A stretch of DNA of 64,000 nt from an uncultured Halobacteriovorax sp. Lineage in GTDB: Bacteria > Bdellovibrionota > Bacteriovoracia > Bacteriovoracales > Bacteriovoracaceae. This document shows, in pieces, positions 26,736 to 35,613 of the stretch. Under the pieces are notes generated by a model that was not told where the DNA came from, did not search any database, and saw only the letters and a program-made list of their open reading frames with translations. Both the position numbers and the translations under genes were made by a program. The stretch spans positions 590,334 to 654,333 of the forward strand of contig CAJXVS010000001.1 of the NCBI GenBank assembly GCA_913061265.1, given 5' to 3'. Within the stretch, counting starts at the first letter, position 1. Each line of letters opens with the position of its first letter.

Positions 26736-27614
26736 CTAGAAGATTAAGAAGTTCATTCCAAAAGCAAAAAAGATCAGGGATACCAATAAGTACTTAGAGG
26801 GAAATTTCTTCTCCACTAAGCATTCAACAATATTTGAAAAGATCGTCCCGGTAATAGCGACTCCAGCAAGAGAGGCTAAGTGCGCCTTTTGAACTGCGTG
26901 AAGATAAAGCGCTAGGGAGAGATAGGTTCCAAGGAAGCCCCCAAGGATCACCATAAAACGGTTCTTTAAATTAAGTTCTTTAAATTGATTGAGAATATTA
27001 TATGGCCTGACTCTAGAGAGGAACAAAAAGAAAACCACAGCGCCTAAACAGCGGTAGAAGTTCCCTTCCAAGGAAGAAATCTCAGGATTATTGTCAAAGG
27101 TATAACGGGTGATGATAAGCCCTGTGGCATCAAGTAAAATCCCACCAAGGGCCAAAGCGATTCCAGTTGCCTGCCATTTCTTATCTTTCTTAAAGCCTTC
27201 TAGTGAAGTGATAGCCACGCAAAGAATAAAGAAAAAGATGGCAAGGAACTTTCTAGAATCAAGCATTTGATCAAAGGCAAAGTAGCTCATGATCCCAAGG
27301 ATTAAGGGCTGAAAAGAAAAAAGGATTAAGGTTCTCCCAGCTCCTAGAGCGCTAAAGGCCTTGAGAAGAAGGATGTCTCCGATCCCGAGTCCAATAGTTC
27401 CAGAGAGAAGAAAAAGGCAGACCCATGAGAATTGAATATCATGCCACATACCAGTTAGGCTGATAGTCAGCCCAAATCCAATAAGCCCTACGATGGCCTT
27501 AAAGAAGTTCATCCAAGTACTAGAGAACCTTCTTGCATAGTGTGTGAATATCTGTGAGCCAAAGGCAAAACTTAAGTTTGCACCTAGGGCCAGGTATAAT
27601 ACCGTTGGTTCCAA
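26736..27614 (-). CDS. EamA/DMT-family membrane transporter
   Basis: A 292-residue protein of ten predicted helices in two repeats, the drug/metabolite transporter layout. The second half repeats the motif near LGGILLDATGLIITRY. The substrate is unknown; family members export amino acids, metabolites or drugs. The start is TTG with AGGGAAG 4 nt upstream. It is convergent with grxB, with 2 bp between the stops. Confidence 0.75.
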   Translation of the reverse strand: MEPTVLYLALGANLSFAFGSQIFTHYARRFSSTWMNFFKAIVGLIGFGLTISLTGMWHDIQFSWVCLFLLSGTIGLGIGDILLLKAFSALGAGRTLILFSFQPLILGIMSYFAFDQMLDSRKFLAIFFFILCVAITSLEGFKKDKKWQATGIALALGGILLDATGLIITRYTFDNNPEISSLEGNFYRCLGAVVFFLFLSRVRPYNILNQFKELNLKNRFMVILGGFLGTYLSLALYLHAVQKAHLASLAGVAITGTIFSNIVECLVEKKFPSKYLLVSLIFFAFGMNFLIF

Positions 27615-27624
27615 TTATCTTCCC

Positions 27625-27653
27625 TTGAATTCTTCTTTAATCATTACCATAAT
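27625..27653 (+). promoter_or_regulatory. Leaderless promoter of trmB
   Basis: TTGAAT (27625-27630), 17-bp spacer, CATAAT (27648-27653). Six nt later comes the ATG at 27660, so the predicted start site falls on the start codon. There is no ribosome site. Confidence 0.5.
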
Positions 27654-27659
27654 CTCTCT

Positions 27660-28262
27660 ATGGATATCGATAAAAATCTAAAAAAGATTCGCCCCTTTAC
27701 GGCGCCCCCAAAGCAGGACTATGTAAATTTTGTTGTTCCTAAGCTACCTCTAGACATAGAAATTGGTTGTGGGGTGGGATTGCACCCCATTCTTTATCAA
27801 GGGCAGCATCCTGAGCGCTGCTTGGTTGCTTTAGAGCATACCAAGGAAAAGTTTGATAAGTTCTACAGAAGATTTATCAATCATGGATCTCCAGAGAACC
27901 TAATCCCTGTCCACGCCAACGGGATCTCATGGGTTAGTCAGCAGCTTCCAAATGAATCAGTGGATCAGTTCTTCTTTCTCTATCCAAATCCAAACCCAAA
28001 ACCTGGGGATCTTAATAAGCGTTGGTATGCCATGCCTTTTATGCAAAGGGTGCTTGAGGTTCTCAAGAAGGATGGAAAGATTACATTAGCGACTAACGAG
28101 GGTTTTTATAAAGACGAGGCCTTGGATTATTTTATAAACCATTGGAAGTTAAAACTTGTTGAAAAGATCCACTTAGATTCAAGCTTCAAGCCACGAACTC
28201 ATTTTGAAAAGAAATACTTAGCACGAGGAGAGGCCTGTTTTAATTTAGTTTTTTCTAAATAA
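27660..28262 (+). CDS. trmB: tRNA (guanine-N7-)-methyltransferase, TrmB family, divergent
   Basis: Methylates N7 of G46 in tRNA. The SAM-binding motif is IEIGCGVGLHP near residue 34, with ALEHTKEKFDKFYRR after it. FFLYPNPNPKPGDLNKRW stands where TrmB has PDPWPKxRHxKRR, so the second half of that motif is changed. The C-terminal PRTHFEKKYLARGE matches the family's T-x-FE-x9-G block. At 200 aa it is of normal length. The changed motif leaves some doubt about the substrate. It overlaps the convergent receiver gene by 8 bp. Confidence 0.75.
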   Translation: MDIDKNLKKIRPFTAPPKQDYVNFVVPKLPLDIEIGCGVGLHPILYQGQHPERCLVALEHTKEKFDKFYRRFINHGSPENLIPVHANGISWVSQQLPNESVDQFFFLYPNPNPKPGDLNKRWYAMPFMQRVLEVLKKDGKITLATNEGFYKDEALDYFINHWKLKLVEKIHLDSSFKPRTHFEKKYLARGEACFNLVFSK

Positions 28263-28620
28263 ACTTTTGCTCTACCATTTGAACAACTTCGCTAATATCG
28301 AAAGGCTTAAAAATAATCGCTTCTATACCTAAGACCTTAAGCTCATTGCCCGTGTAGTCGGCAAAACCAGTAATTAAATAGATGGGTATATTTGATTTAG
28401 TATCTTTTATACTTTTAACTAACTCTACGCCGTCACCGTCAGGCATGCGAATATCAGATATAACGGCATCGACTCCACCTTTCTTAAAAAGCTCAATCGC
28501 TTTATTGCCACTTTCAGCTTCTATTACAGTGGCGCCATTATCCATGAACTCTTCTTTAAAGAGCTCTCTGATTCCTTCTTCATCGTCTACGACTAGAATT
28601 GTCTTTCCTGTTAAGGACAT
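28255..28620 (-). CDS. CheY-like response regulator receiver protein
   Basis: A single-domain receiver, 121 aa. The acidic pair is in LVVDDEEG (residues 10-14), the phospho-acceptor Asp in VISDIRMPDGDG (about 55), Thr in YLITGFAD (about 83) and Lys in IFKPFD (about 105). There is no output domain, so it acts by protein contact. No histidine kinase lies nearby. The ribosome site is GAGGTG, 6 nt upstream. A second orphan receiver is at 51510. Confidence 0.88.
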   Translation of the reverse strand: MSLTGKTILVVDDEEGIRELFKEEFMDNGATVIEAESGNKAIELFKKGGVDAVISDIRMPDGDGVELVKSIKDTKSNIPIYLITGFADYTGNELKVLGIEAIIFKPFDISEVVQMVEQKFI

Positions 28621-28798
28621 TTATTCACCTCTTAAATAGCTTTTCTTTATTATACGCATGAATTCCACTTCTCCAAACTCTTTATAACTCAGTATTTTAG
28701 TCAGGTTTCATAATAAGGCAATGCTGCAAATCTTGCTCTCTGCCCTTTTCTCAGGGTTCTGAGAAAATAGAAGAAAGTTAATTTTTGCCGGAGTTCAT

Positions 28799-29515
28799 AT
28801 GAGATCACTAATCGTTGCTATCTTCCTTATCCTCTTAGTTCAATTTCAGGCGCAAGCAAACTCTAGAGTTCATTTGAAGTCACGAGATATGATCGAACTC
28901 CCAAAGCTTCTCCCTACCACTTATCATATTGCTAACGAAGAGAAGACCAACTGCAAAGGTAAGTACCGCTCGAGAAGATATAGTGGATCTGAGAGGACTA
29001 ATATCCTAACTCCTAGAGGAACAAAGATAGCAAGGGTCTGCTCTCGCTTTGCTGCAGTCTTGGCCATGGAAGGAACTGGAATTCTCTCTAGCGCCAATGG
29101 TGGACATACTGTGAACTGGGCCTCGAACTACCGTTATAAAGTCATGAAGAAATGTAAGTATGGTCTTGGAGTAAAAGGGCTTTGCCTACTACCTTTTCAT
29201 ACTATTGCCGCTGATAATAAAGTCCACCGCGCAGGAGATATAATCTATATTCCTTTTGTAAAACAGGCCAATATCACTCTTCCCGATGGAAGCATTCATA
29301 GCGGGCTCTTTCAAGTGAGAGATACAGGCGGCGCCTTTCAAGGGGTGGGAGCAAAACGAGTTGACCTCTTTGTTCATACTCAAAATGATCAAGAGAATAT
29401 CTTCTTAAAAAAGAACATCCATAAGCCCAATTCATTTCAGGCTTTTAAGCTAATAGATGAGTCAAAAGATCAGGCCATCACTTATTTAAAAGAGAAATTC
29501 CCCGACATCTACTAA
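28799..29515 (+). CDS. Exported 3D-domain (MltA-like beta-barrel) protein
   Basis: A 238-residue exported protein (signal VAIFLILLVQFQAQA). Its C-terminal half is a 3D domain: HRAGDIIYIP, then VRDTGGAFQGVGAKRVDLF near residue 170, with the three conserved Asp (D-x-G, V-D-L). In MltA and Rpf-like proteins this double-psi barrel holds the catalytic Asp for cutting peptidoglycan glycan strands. A lytic transglycosylase role is likely but the full MltA fold is absent. CCGGAG precedes the ATG and a terminator follows at 29522. Confidence 0.7.
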   Translation: MRSLIVAIFLILLVQFQAQANSRVHLKSRDMIELPKLLPTTYHIANEEKTNCKGKYRSRRYSGSERTNILTPRGTKIARVCSRFAAVLAMEGTGILSSANGGHTVNWASNYRYKVMKKCKYGLGVKGLCLLPFHTIAADNKVHRAGDIIYIPFVKQANITLPDGSIHSGLFQVRDTGGAFQGVGAKRVDLFVHTQNDQENIFLKKNIHKPNSFQAFKLIDESKDQAITYLKEKFPDIY

Positions 29516-29521
29516 AGATTC

Positions 29522-29541
29522 GGGAAATTATTTCCCTTTTT
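29522..29541 (+). terminator. Rho-independent terminator after the 3D-domain gene
   Basis: A short stem gggaaa / tttccc with loop tta is followed by five T. It lies 7 bp after the stop of the 3D-domain gene. Confidence 0.6.
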
Positions 29542-29629
29542 GGAGGTACCAATGGTCCTCATTCCTCAAGCCCGCCCTTCTTACCGAAAAGTAATAGTAC
29601 AGACAAATTCAACTCTTACTGAGGTTTTT

Positions 29630-30499
29630 ATGAAAATCGGAATTCTAACGATAGCTAGCTTTATTATTTCTCTAAGCATGCCCGTGGCATTTTCTGGGAC
29701 TCAATTAGAGTTTGATAAGGTCGATCTAAAAAACTTCACTCTTGATTATAGAGATTCTAAGGGAGTTGCATCCTTTGAAAAGCTTGAGGCTCAAGTGGGA
29801 GACTTCTCACTCTCCTTTAAAGACTATCAAATTGACCTACAAAAAGAGGAAGGTAAGATTCTTTTTCAAAAAGAAGATACTTCTTTATTGATCGATCAGA
29901 TTCAAGGCTCGGTTCTTGATTCAGTAACAATCCTTTCCCTAAATAATGCAAGCCTTTATGTAGAACCTGAAGCTCGCTTTAAGTTCCATATGGATGGAGG
30001 TGAGTTTGAATTAGGAGATGGTGTTCAATCTCTTGGTCAGGTGAGCATGGAGTGTAAGAGTGAGAGAGGAAGAAATGGAGACGTTCTAAGTTTTCTTCGC
30101 CCTTGTTTTACTCTAGGTCAGCTCTCAATCCCCTATTTAAATATCTCTGACTTCTCAAAAGGCACAATGGCCGAGGTCTTTCCCATTGAAGAGATTGAGA
30201 ACCAAGACTTTAAAGAAGAGATCAAGAAGTTAAAAGGTCCCGATTCGCTTAAAGAAATTAAATTATTTGTTGCTAATAATAGATACAAGCTAAGCTTAAA
30301 GACTAAGTTTATCCTCAATCTTAAGTTAAAGATGGAAGGTAAGGCTGAGTATCAAGAGGAACAAAATAGGATTGTCTTTACAGTAGAAAAAGCAAAGATA
30401 GGATTCTTTAGCGTAAGAAAAAGAATCCTAAAAGAAATTCAAAAAGCTGGCATCAAGAATGTTCAGGTCTTTGGTTATAATATTATTATAAACCTTTAA
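29630..30499 (+). CDS. Exported protein of unknown function
   Basis: A 289-residue protein with signal peptide ILTIASFIISLSMPVAFS, beta-rich, with repeated amphipathic strands such as LKNFTLDYRDSKGVASFEKL. The pattern is reminiscent of AsmA/YdgA-like lipid-contacting proteins, though I cannot assign a family. Two starts compete: ATG 29630 with GAGG 5 nt upstream, which exposes the signal peptide, and ATG 29552 with a perfect GGAGG, which would add 26 residues and mask it. I chose 29630. It overlaps the convergent phosphatase gene by 14 bp. Confidence 0.5.
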   Translation: MKIGILTIASFIISLSMPVAFSGTQLEFDKVDLKNFTLDYRDSKGVASFEKLEAQVGDFSLSFKDYQIDLQKEEGKILFQKEDTSLLIDQIQGSVLDSVTILSLNNASLYVEPEARFKFHMDGGEFELGDGVQSLGQVSMECKSERGRNGDVLSFLRPCFTLGQLSIPYLNISDFSKGTMAEVFPIEEIENQDFKEEIKKLKGPDSLKEIKLFVANNRYKLSLKTKFILNLKLKMEGKAEYQEEQNRIVFTVEKAKIGFFSVRKRILKEIQKAGIKNVQVFGYNIIINL

Positions 30500-31163
30500 G
30501 TTCCTTTTTAAGGTCATAGTAAGCTGATTTCGCTTTAACCTGATGAACCTCTTTGGTTTCTAAGTGAATGAGGCTTAACTCTCCACCCCAAGCACAACCA
30601 GTATCAATACCAATGGTCGTCTCTTTTACATTAAGACCTTCATCGGCCCAGTGTCCATAGATGACAAGTTTCTTATCATGGTAGAACTCATACCAGCCGG
30701 GATGATCTTTCTTTCCAAGACCTTCTTTACCTAAGTTCCAAGTTCTAATACGTGTTAAGAGTTCTGCCGGACTGTCCTCTAGCTTCTTGCCAGGAACTAT
30801 GCCTCCGTGAACAGCAATAAAGTCTTCTTCTTCAATATAAAGCGGGAAAGTTTTAAACCACTCTGCCCACTCATTTTCCTTCCCTTTCATCTGCGAAATA
30901 AGAAGTTCAAATTTCTTTTTCTTTTCTTCGGAGTCTTCTAGATAATCTAAGAAACCTAGCTCATGATTGCCGAGGATAACTTCACTACCTTCTTTTTTAA
31001 CCCACTCTAATACTTCTATTGAAGCTGGGCCTTTATTGATTAAGTCCCCTAAAAAGATGAGGCGGTCTTCTTTTTTAGAATAATTAACCATTTCAAGGAG
31101 CTCCATAAGCTCGTTAAAACATCCGTGGACATCGCCCACAATAAGGGTCCTTTTCTTAGCCAT
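30486..31163 (-). CDS. PP2A-like metallophosphatase (ApaH/PrpE type)
   Basis: A 225-residue calcineurin-like phosphatase. Conserved blocks are GDVHGCFNEL (9-18), LGDLINKGP (about 38-46), ILGNHELGF (63-71), VHGGIVPGK and YGHWADEG. All metal ligands (D, H, D, N, H, H) are visible. It is of the ApaH/PrpE type, which hydrolyses Ap4A or protein phosphoester bonds; length and motifs fit either. The start has GAGAAG 5 nt upstream. Confidence 0.8.
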   Translation of the reverse strand: MAKKRTLIVGDVHGCFNELMELLEMVNYSKKEDRLIFLGDLINKGPASIEVLEWVKKEGSEVILGNHELGFLDYLEDSEEKKKKFELLISQMKGKENEWAEWFKTFPLYIEEEDFIAVHGGIVPGKKLEDSPAELLTRIRTWNLGKEGLGKKDHPGWYEFYHDKKLVIYGHWADEGLNVKETTIGIDTGCAWGGELSLIHLETKEVHQVKAKSAYYDLKKELKGL

Positions 31164-31286
31164 AACGCTTCTCTGTGTAATTGTTTTAGAACTGTCTAAT
31201 AAGTTAACAGATTAAGGATACCATAGTCCATTTAAGAGGCTGTTATTACGAGGAAATTTTGGCCATATCTTTGCAATTCTAAAGCT

Positions 31287-31832
31287 ATGAATATGCGACG
31301 AGCAGGACTCTTACTGCTAACCCTCATTTTCCTTAGTTCTTGTGGCCTTCCAATCGGAAGGGACCTGGTTGTGAAGAATAAGGGTGAAGTTCGCCAATTT
31401 GAATCAAGTAATCCCCTCTTTTCAAGCATTGTGACTCAATTTGAGCAAGCTGGTAAACAATATTCAGGTAATGCTAATTTCTCGGCTGGTCATGTCCCAG
31501 TAAACTTCGGTGATACGGAAAATGAGTCTTTTGAGGGTGTTTGCTTTAGTTATCCCGACGGAACAACTGAGGTTATCATCAAAGAAGCTTGGTGGAACTC
31601 TGCTTCACAATCCCTAAAAGAATCCCTTCTTTTTCATGAACTTGGGCATTGTGTCCTTAATAGAGACCACGACAACGAAACTCATGATGCCAATGGCGTC
31701 ACTTATAAGGCCAGTTTAATGAGTTCGGTTATTGTTAATTCAGGACAGTATAATTCCCATAGAAGTGGTTATCTAACGGAGCTCTTTACTCTAAATAAGA
31801 CTCCTCTTTTTCAATCTCTTGATTCAAATTAA
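31287..31832 (+). CDS. Zinc metalloprotease-like lipoprotein
   Basis: A 181-residue lipoprotein (lipobox IFLSSC, Cys at 19). The zinc motif FHELGHCVLNRDHD lies near residue 117: His-Glu-x-x-His plus a third His in the RDH step. SLMSSVIV near residue 146 could be the Met-turn, as in metzincins. A small exported protease is the likely role. No ribosome site is evident upstream, so it may be leaderless from a weak -10 (AATTCT, 6 nt before the ATG). It ends 3 bp from the convergent gene. Confidence 0.6.
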   Translation: MNMRRAGLLLLTLIFLSSCGLPIGRDLVVKNKGEVRQFESSNPLFSSIVTQFEQAGKQYSGNANFSAGHVPVNFGDTENESFEGVCFSYPDGTTEVIIKEAWWNSASQSLKESLLFHELGHCVLNRDHDNETHDANGVTYKASLMSSVIVNSGQYNSHRSGYLTELFTLNKTPLFQSLDSN

Positions 31833-31835
31833 TAC

Positions 31836-33317
31836 TTAATCGATGGTCTCTAGAACTTCTTTTACAATTCTTTGATCCTCTTCCCAAGACGGTACTTCAC
31901 TAAGATATTTCTCTGCGATCTCTTTCTCTTCTGCTTTAGAGTCAGGATCATCCAAGACTAACTTAGCTTTTTCTACTTCTTTTAATCTATTGGCGCGCTC
32001 TTCACTAAAACTAACAATCTTACTAGCGTCTCTTAAACTATCATAGCTCATCCCTCCCACTTGCCTGGTTGAAGGTAGCTGAGATAAGAAAACATAATCA
32101 ACTCGTTTGATTCCCATCTTCTTTCTTCTACTTGGGTTTGAAAAATTCTTTATAAAAGATTCAAGAGCTGGCCTGGGCATAAAGTCTGCAAGATCAGTTT
32201 TTAAAATATAGCTAATAAACCTAGCCTTCCCAAGGAGCCCCTCTTTGTTGGTGCCTTTAGCTTTCCAGGCTAAGGGATTTAACTTGGCTATTTGCTTTCG
32301 AAGTTTTCCTGCGCTGACTAAGAGATTATTATGACTTCCCTTGATTCCAATCTTCATTAAATGAGCATTAGAAGTTGTGGCGCAGTTATAGCCGGGAGTG
32401 ATCTTAAGACCTTCTTCAGTTCTTACTCGGTGAAGGTCTTGCTCATATTCATTTCTCACCTTTAAGAGATCCTCAGGAGGAACTCCATAAGCGTAGAGAG
32501 TGTAACTTGGGCGGTAGTTCTGTTGTCCTTGAATAAGATGACCAAAGTAACTAACAAGGTCTGTATTTCCTGCGAGGACTTCTTTTTCTCCTTCAAAGTA
32601 AAAGTTGAAGGTCTCACCTAGGATTCTTCCGTCCTCTAGAACTTCTCCCATGCCAATGGCAAAGTGCCCACCAGAAGAGCTTGGATCATCTCCCTGTCTT
32701 CCTGATAAGCTAATGATCAATACGCCTTCACCAGTACTTGGGCTATAACCTTCGTCCTCATGAAGCACGGCCCTAAACCCCTCTCGTCTTTGAGAGAATT
32801 CATTCTTAGGCATCTCTTTTAAAACAAAATCAAAGGGGCTCTCTTTAAAGAACTCTGGTGGCGGTGGAAACTTATCCCCTCTAGAGGTGATAAGATTTTT
32901 CTGAAGAAGAGCGTTGATAATAAAAATATCATCTTCAAAATGCCCTTGAGAGAGGACTTCTTGATCTAAGTAGAATTCAAGTCCTTGATCATCAAAGCTT
33001 GATTCATGAATAAGTTTTGTTCTCCCTAATCTTACTTTCGTTTTGCCTATATAAAGCTGCTCCCCTTCTTTTTTTAAATGGCCTTCAAGATCTTCAAGAT
33101 CGGCGACAATGGTGGGAGTGGCTTCCACTAGGAACTGCCCTTCTTCTTTTACACCAACAAGTTCAAAAAAATATTCTTCGCTGTTTAAAAGCTTTGAATC
33201 AAAAGCGAAGCGGTAGTGACTTGGAATAATTAACTCTAAGTCCTTAGGCAATTTGGGGGATTTTAAATAGATAAGGTCACCTTCTTGATAGAGGTGACCT
33301 CTTATAAATTCACTCAT
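31836..33317 (-). CDS. Protein with H...C papain-like (DUF4105-type) core, unknown function
   Basis: A 493-residue protein with no signal peptide. In the middle, GGHFAIGMGEVLEDG (about residue 217) and GYNCATTSNAHLM (about residue 308) give a His and a Cys spaced as in permuted NlpC/P60 or DUF4105 proteins, so a cysteine-peptidase-like core is possible. The N-terminal 190 residues are beta-rich and acidic. The C-terminus is helical and charged. It shares one base with the FecR-domain gene upstream (TAATG), so the two work together. The enzyme assignment is inference. Confidence 0.5.
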   Translation of the reverse strand: MSEFIRGHLYQEGDLIYLKSPKLPKDLELIIPSHYRFAFDSKLLNSEEYFFELVGVKEEGQFLVEATPTIVADLEDLEGHLKKEGEQLYIGKTKVRLGRTKLIHESSFDDQGLEFYLDQEVLSQGHFEDDIFIINALLQKNLITSRGDKFPPPPEFFKESPFDFVLKEMPKNEFSQRREGFRAVLHEDEGYSPSTGEGVLIISLSGRQGDDPSSSGGHFAIGMGEVLEDGRILGETFNFYFEGEKEVLAGNTDLVSYFGHLIQGQQNYRPSYTLYAYGVPPEDLLKVRNEYEQDLHRVRTEEGLKITPGYNCATTSNAHLMKIGIKGSHNNLLVSAGKLRKQIAKLNPLAWKAKGTNKEGLLGKARFISYILKTDLADFMPRPALESFIKNFSNPSRRKKMGIKRVDYVFLSQLPSTRQVGGMSYDSLRDASKIVSFSEERANRLKEVEKAKLVLDDPDSKAEEKEIAEKYLSEVPSWEEDQRIVKEVLETID

Positions 33318-34195
33318 TAGTCTGAATTATTCTCATGTAATCGATTGTTAAGTTTCTTCAAAGAGTTTCTCCAACTTTCTTTCTTAGATTTAGGGCCAGG
33401 CCATCCTCCATCGTCAGTTGAATCCCCTTCAGCACCTGCTTCGGTTTGTGCCTTATCACTACCACTTGTTTTAAGCGCCATCTCATCGAGGATTTTATAA
33501 AAATCAAGTAGTGGTTTAAAGTCTTTCTTTGGATCTTTTTGAAGTGAAAGGTATTTCATGACTTCTTCTTTAGTCATTCCATTTACTTTATTACTACTTT
33601 GCCCATTAAGCCTTATGGAGGTTACTGAATGATCCCCTGGGGATAAGATCTTTGTTGAGCCATTAGGAAGTTCTGCTAAGACGCTTCCTGAAAGAAGCGC
33701 TACCTGACTAACCTTGGTTCCGGCTTTAGTTGTAAAAGCATTCCCCATAATCTCCGTTCCGCGAACACCCATAGCAACATCACCGACCTTAACTCGAATA
33801 TCACCTTCTTTAGCTTTCTTCCTAAAGTGCATCCGCATCTTTCCTCGAAGGAGGTTTACATCCATGATCCTATTGGTCTTTGAAGTAAACTTAAACTTAC
33901 TAAAGTCCATCATACTCTTTGGTCCTAAAGTTAAGTAAGTATCATCAACCATTAAGACCTTTAAAAAAGAGCGTCCCTTAGTTTCAACAATATCTTTAGG
34001 CCATAACTTAGTCCCAAGCTTTATCTTTATACGTTTTGATTCGCCCTTCTTCTGTGAACTAACATTTCCTTTTACAAGGATGACCTCACCTAAATACTTA
34101 GGAATGACTTTTGAGGCGATAGGATCAAACTCAAATTCTTTTTGAGCAAAGGCCAAGTTTGAAATAAGAGAGAAGATTATAATTTTTAGGATCAT
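33317..34195 (-). CDS. Exported FecR-domain protein
   Basis: A 292-residue protein with signal peptide (IIIFSLISNLAFA) and a FecR fold: VILVKGNVSSQKKG (about residue 40), KLWPKDIVETKG, LGPKSMMDFSKF and VGDVAMGVRGTEIMGN (about residue 138), then VALLSGSVLAELPNGST. FecR domains bind or sense at the periplasmic face; stand-alone ones are common in Deltaproteobacteria-like phyla. The C-terminus is Ser/Asp-rich and polar. It is coupled to the downstream H...C protein by TAATG, which suggests a functional pair. Confidence 0.75.
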   Translation of the reverse strand: MILKIIIFSLISNLAFAQKEFEFDPIASKVIPKYLGEVILVKGNVSSQKKGESKRIKIKLGTKLWPKDIVETKGRSFLKVLMVDDTYLTLGPKSMMDFSKFKFTSKTNRIMDVNLLRGKMRMHFRKKAKEGDIRVKVGDVAMGVRGTEIMGNAFTTKAGTKVSQVALLSGSVLAELPNGSTKILSPGDHSVTSIRLNGQSSNKVNGMTKEEVMKYLSLQKDPKKDFKPLLDFYKILDEMALKTSGSDKAQTEAGAEGDSTDDGGWPGPKSKKESWRNSLKKLNNRLHENNSD

Positions 34196-34361
34196 CTTTA
34201 TAAAATATCATTTATTTAAGCTTTCATCAGCTAAAAGCCTATTTTGCCTCTTTTATATCAACAATTCTAGTGCCTTACTAACCTTGTGCTACAATACCCT
34301 AAAGTTTTACTCAAGTACTTCCGAACAGGAAGAATAATTTAAAATGAAAAAGGGTTTAGCT

Positions 34362-35123
34362 ATGAAAAATTCAATCTTTAAAGTCTTACTCCTAGTCGCG
34401 CTTCTCGCCGGTTGTTCTGCAAAGAAGGCCAAGGTATCTGAAGCAGATATGGACCTTACCGAATTAGATGACACTCCTATGGAGCAAATTGTTGAAGGCA
34501 ATACTGTTGATATGGATATGGAAGTCGTCCCTTCTGATAGAGAAGAGGATGAACTTATCGTTGAAGAGATCACAGAGCCAGATGTTCTTGATGAACAAGA
34601 AAGAATCAGTGCTGAAGATAGCGAACAGATCATCGCTAGCGTTCAAAGTGAAGAGGACAGCCTGACTATGGCCGAGGCTCCACCAGAGTCTGATAATTCA
34701 GACATGACTGAAGTCTCAGAGAAATCTGAATACATTATTCAAAGAAACGATACTCTAATGCTAGCTGCGTGGAAGATTTACGGAGATACATCTAGATGGA
34801 GAGAACTTGAAAGTTTAAATCAAGAAAAGCTTCATAATGGACAAATCTGGACCGGAGAGACTCTTGTCTTTAACCGTCCTGATTCAGAATTTGTTTGGAA
34901 CCCTGAAGGCTCACCTTATTTAATTCAAGGGGGAGATACTTTAGGAGTTGTCTCAAATAAAGTATATGAAAGTCCAAAGCATTGGAAGGCCATTTGGTAT
35001 AACAACCGAGACTTAATTCGAAATCCGGATTTAATCTTCGCTGGCTTCACTATTTATTATAAAGAACTCGAAAAAGTTAACGAGCGTGAGATCGCTTCAT
35101 CCTATCGAGCCTTTAAAAAGTAA
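34362..35123 (+). CDS. Lipoprotein with two LysM-like domains
   Basis: A 253-residue lipoprotein (lipobox LLAGC) with a very acidic disordered spacer (residues 20-120, many Asp/Glu). Two LysM-like modules follow: YIIQRNDTLMLAAWKIYGD and YLIQGGDTLGVVSNKVYE. LysM modules bind the N-acetylglucosamine of peptidoglycan, so it probably links the outer membrane to the wall. The ATG at 34362 has AAGGG 7 nt upstream; an ATG at 34344 would add six residues. A strong terminator follows the gene. Confidence 0.7.
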   Translation: MKNSIFKVLLLVALLAGCSAKKAKVSEADMDLTELDDTPMEQIVEGNTVDMDMEVVPSDREEDELIVEEITEPDVLDEQERISAEDSEQIIASVQSEEDSLTMAEAPPESDNSDMTEVSEKSEYIIQRNDTLMLAAWKIYGDTSRWRELESLNQEKLHNGQIWTGETLVFNRPDSEFVWNPEGSPYLIQGGDTLGVVSNKVYESPKHWKAIWYNNRDLIRNPDLIFAGFTIYYKELEKVNEREIASSYRAFKK

Positions 35124-35159
35124 ACTAAAACAATCAGGAATAAATTGATCGATTAAGAG

Positions 35160-35184
35160 AACAGGTGCGCAGGCACCTGTTTTT
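35160..35184 (+). terminator. Strong Rho-independent terminator
   Basis: The stem aacaggtgc / gcacctgtt (9 bp, perfect) has loop gcag and is followed by further T. It ends the LysM lipoprotein transcript. Confidence 0.85.
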
Positions 35185-35224
35185 ACGTATACTATGATTA
35201 TAAATAAATATCAGGGAGTTTTAG

Positions 35225-35602
35225 ATGCTTAAAGTATTAGTCATGGCGTTGGTTCTATCAGTTACCTCTTGCGCTTCTAAAGATAAGGAAACTGTAGCTG
35301 CTGAAGCTGAAGCTGCAAAAACGGAAGCTAAAGAAGTTACAAAAAAAGAAGTTAAGAAGGCTCAAGAGAAGATGAGCTCAGCGAGTGTAACAGAAACAAT
35401 GGAAACCATTGTTTGTACTTATAATAATGATTCGAGAAAGATCTCAAGCGTCAAGCTAGACAATGGTGGATGCGAAGTTCATTACGATAAGTTTGGTGAA
35501 AAGAAAGTTGTTGCTACGGCAAACTTCGATCTAGGTTACTGTTCTCAAATGGCCAATAAGGTTTCAAATAATTTAGAAGAAGCTGGTTTTAGCTGTAAAT
35601 AA
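35225..35602 (+). CDS. Small lipoprotein with Ala/Lys/Glu-rich helix
   Basis: A 125-residue lipoprotein (lipobox SVTSC, Cys 16). A long charged helix of Ala, Glu and Lys follows (residues 20-52, Lpp-like in feel). A compact domain then holds four Cys, in VCTY, GGCEV, GYCSQ and FSCK. The helix may lie along the wall. GGGAG lies 5 nt upstream. The next lipoprotein gene follows after 11 bp, so the two likely form an operon. Confidence 0.55.
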   Translation: MLKVLVMALVLSVTSCASKDKETVAAEAEAAKTEAKEVTKKEVKKAQEKMSSASVTETMETIVCTYNNDSRKISSVKLDNGGCEVHYDKFGEKKVVATANFDLGYCSQMANKVSNNLEEAGFSCK

Positions 35603-35613
35603 TAGGATTTTTT

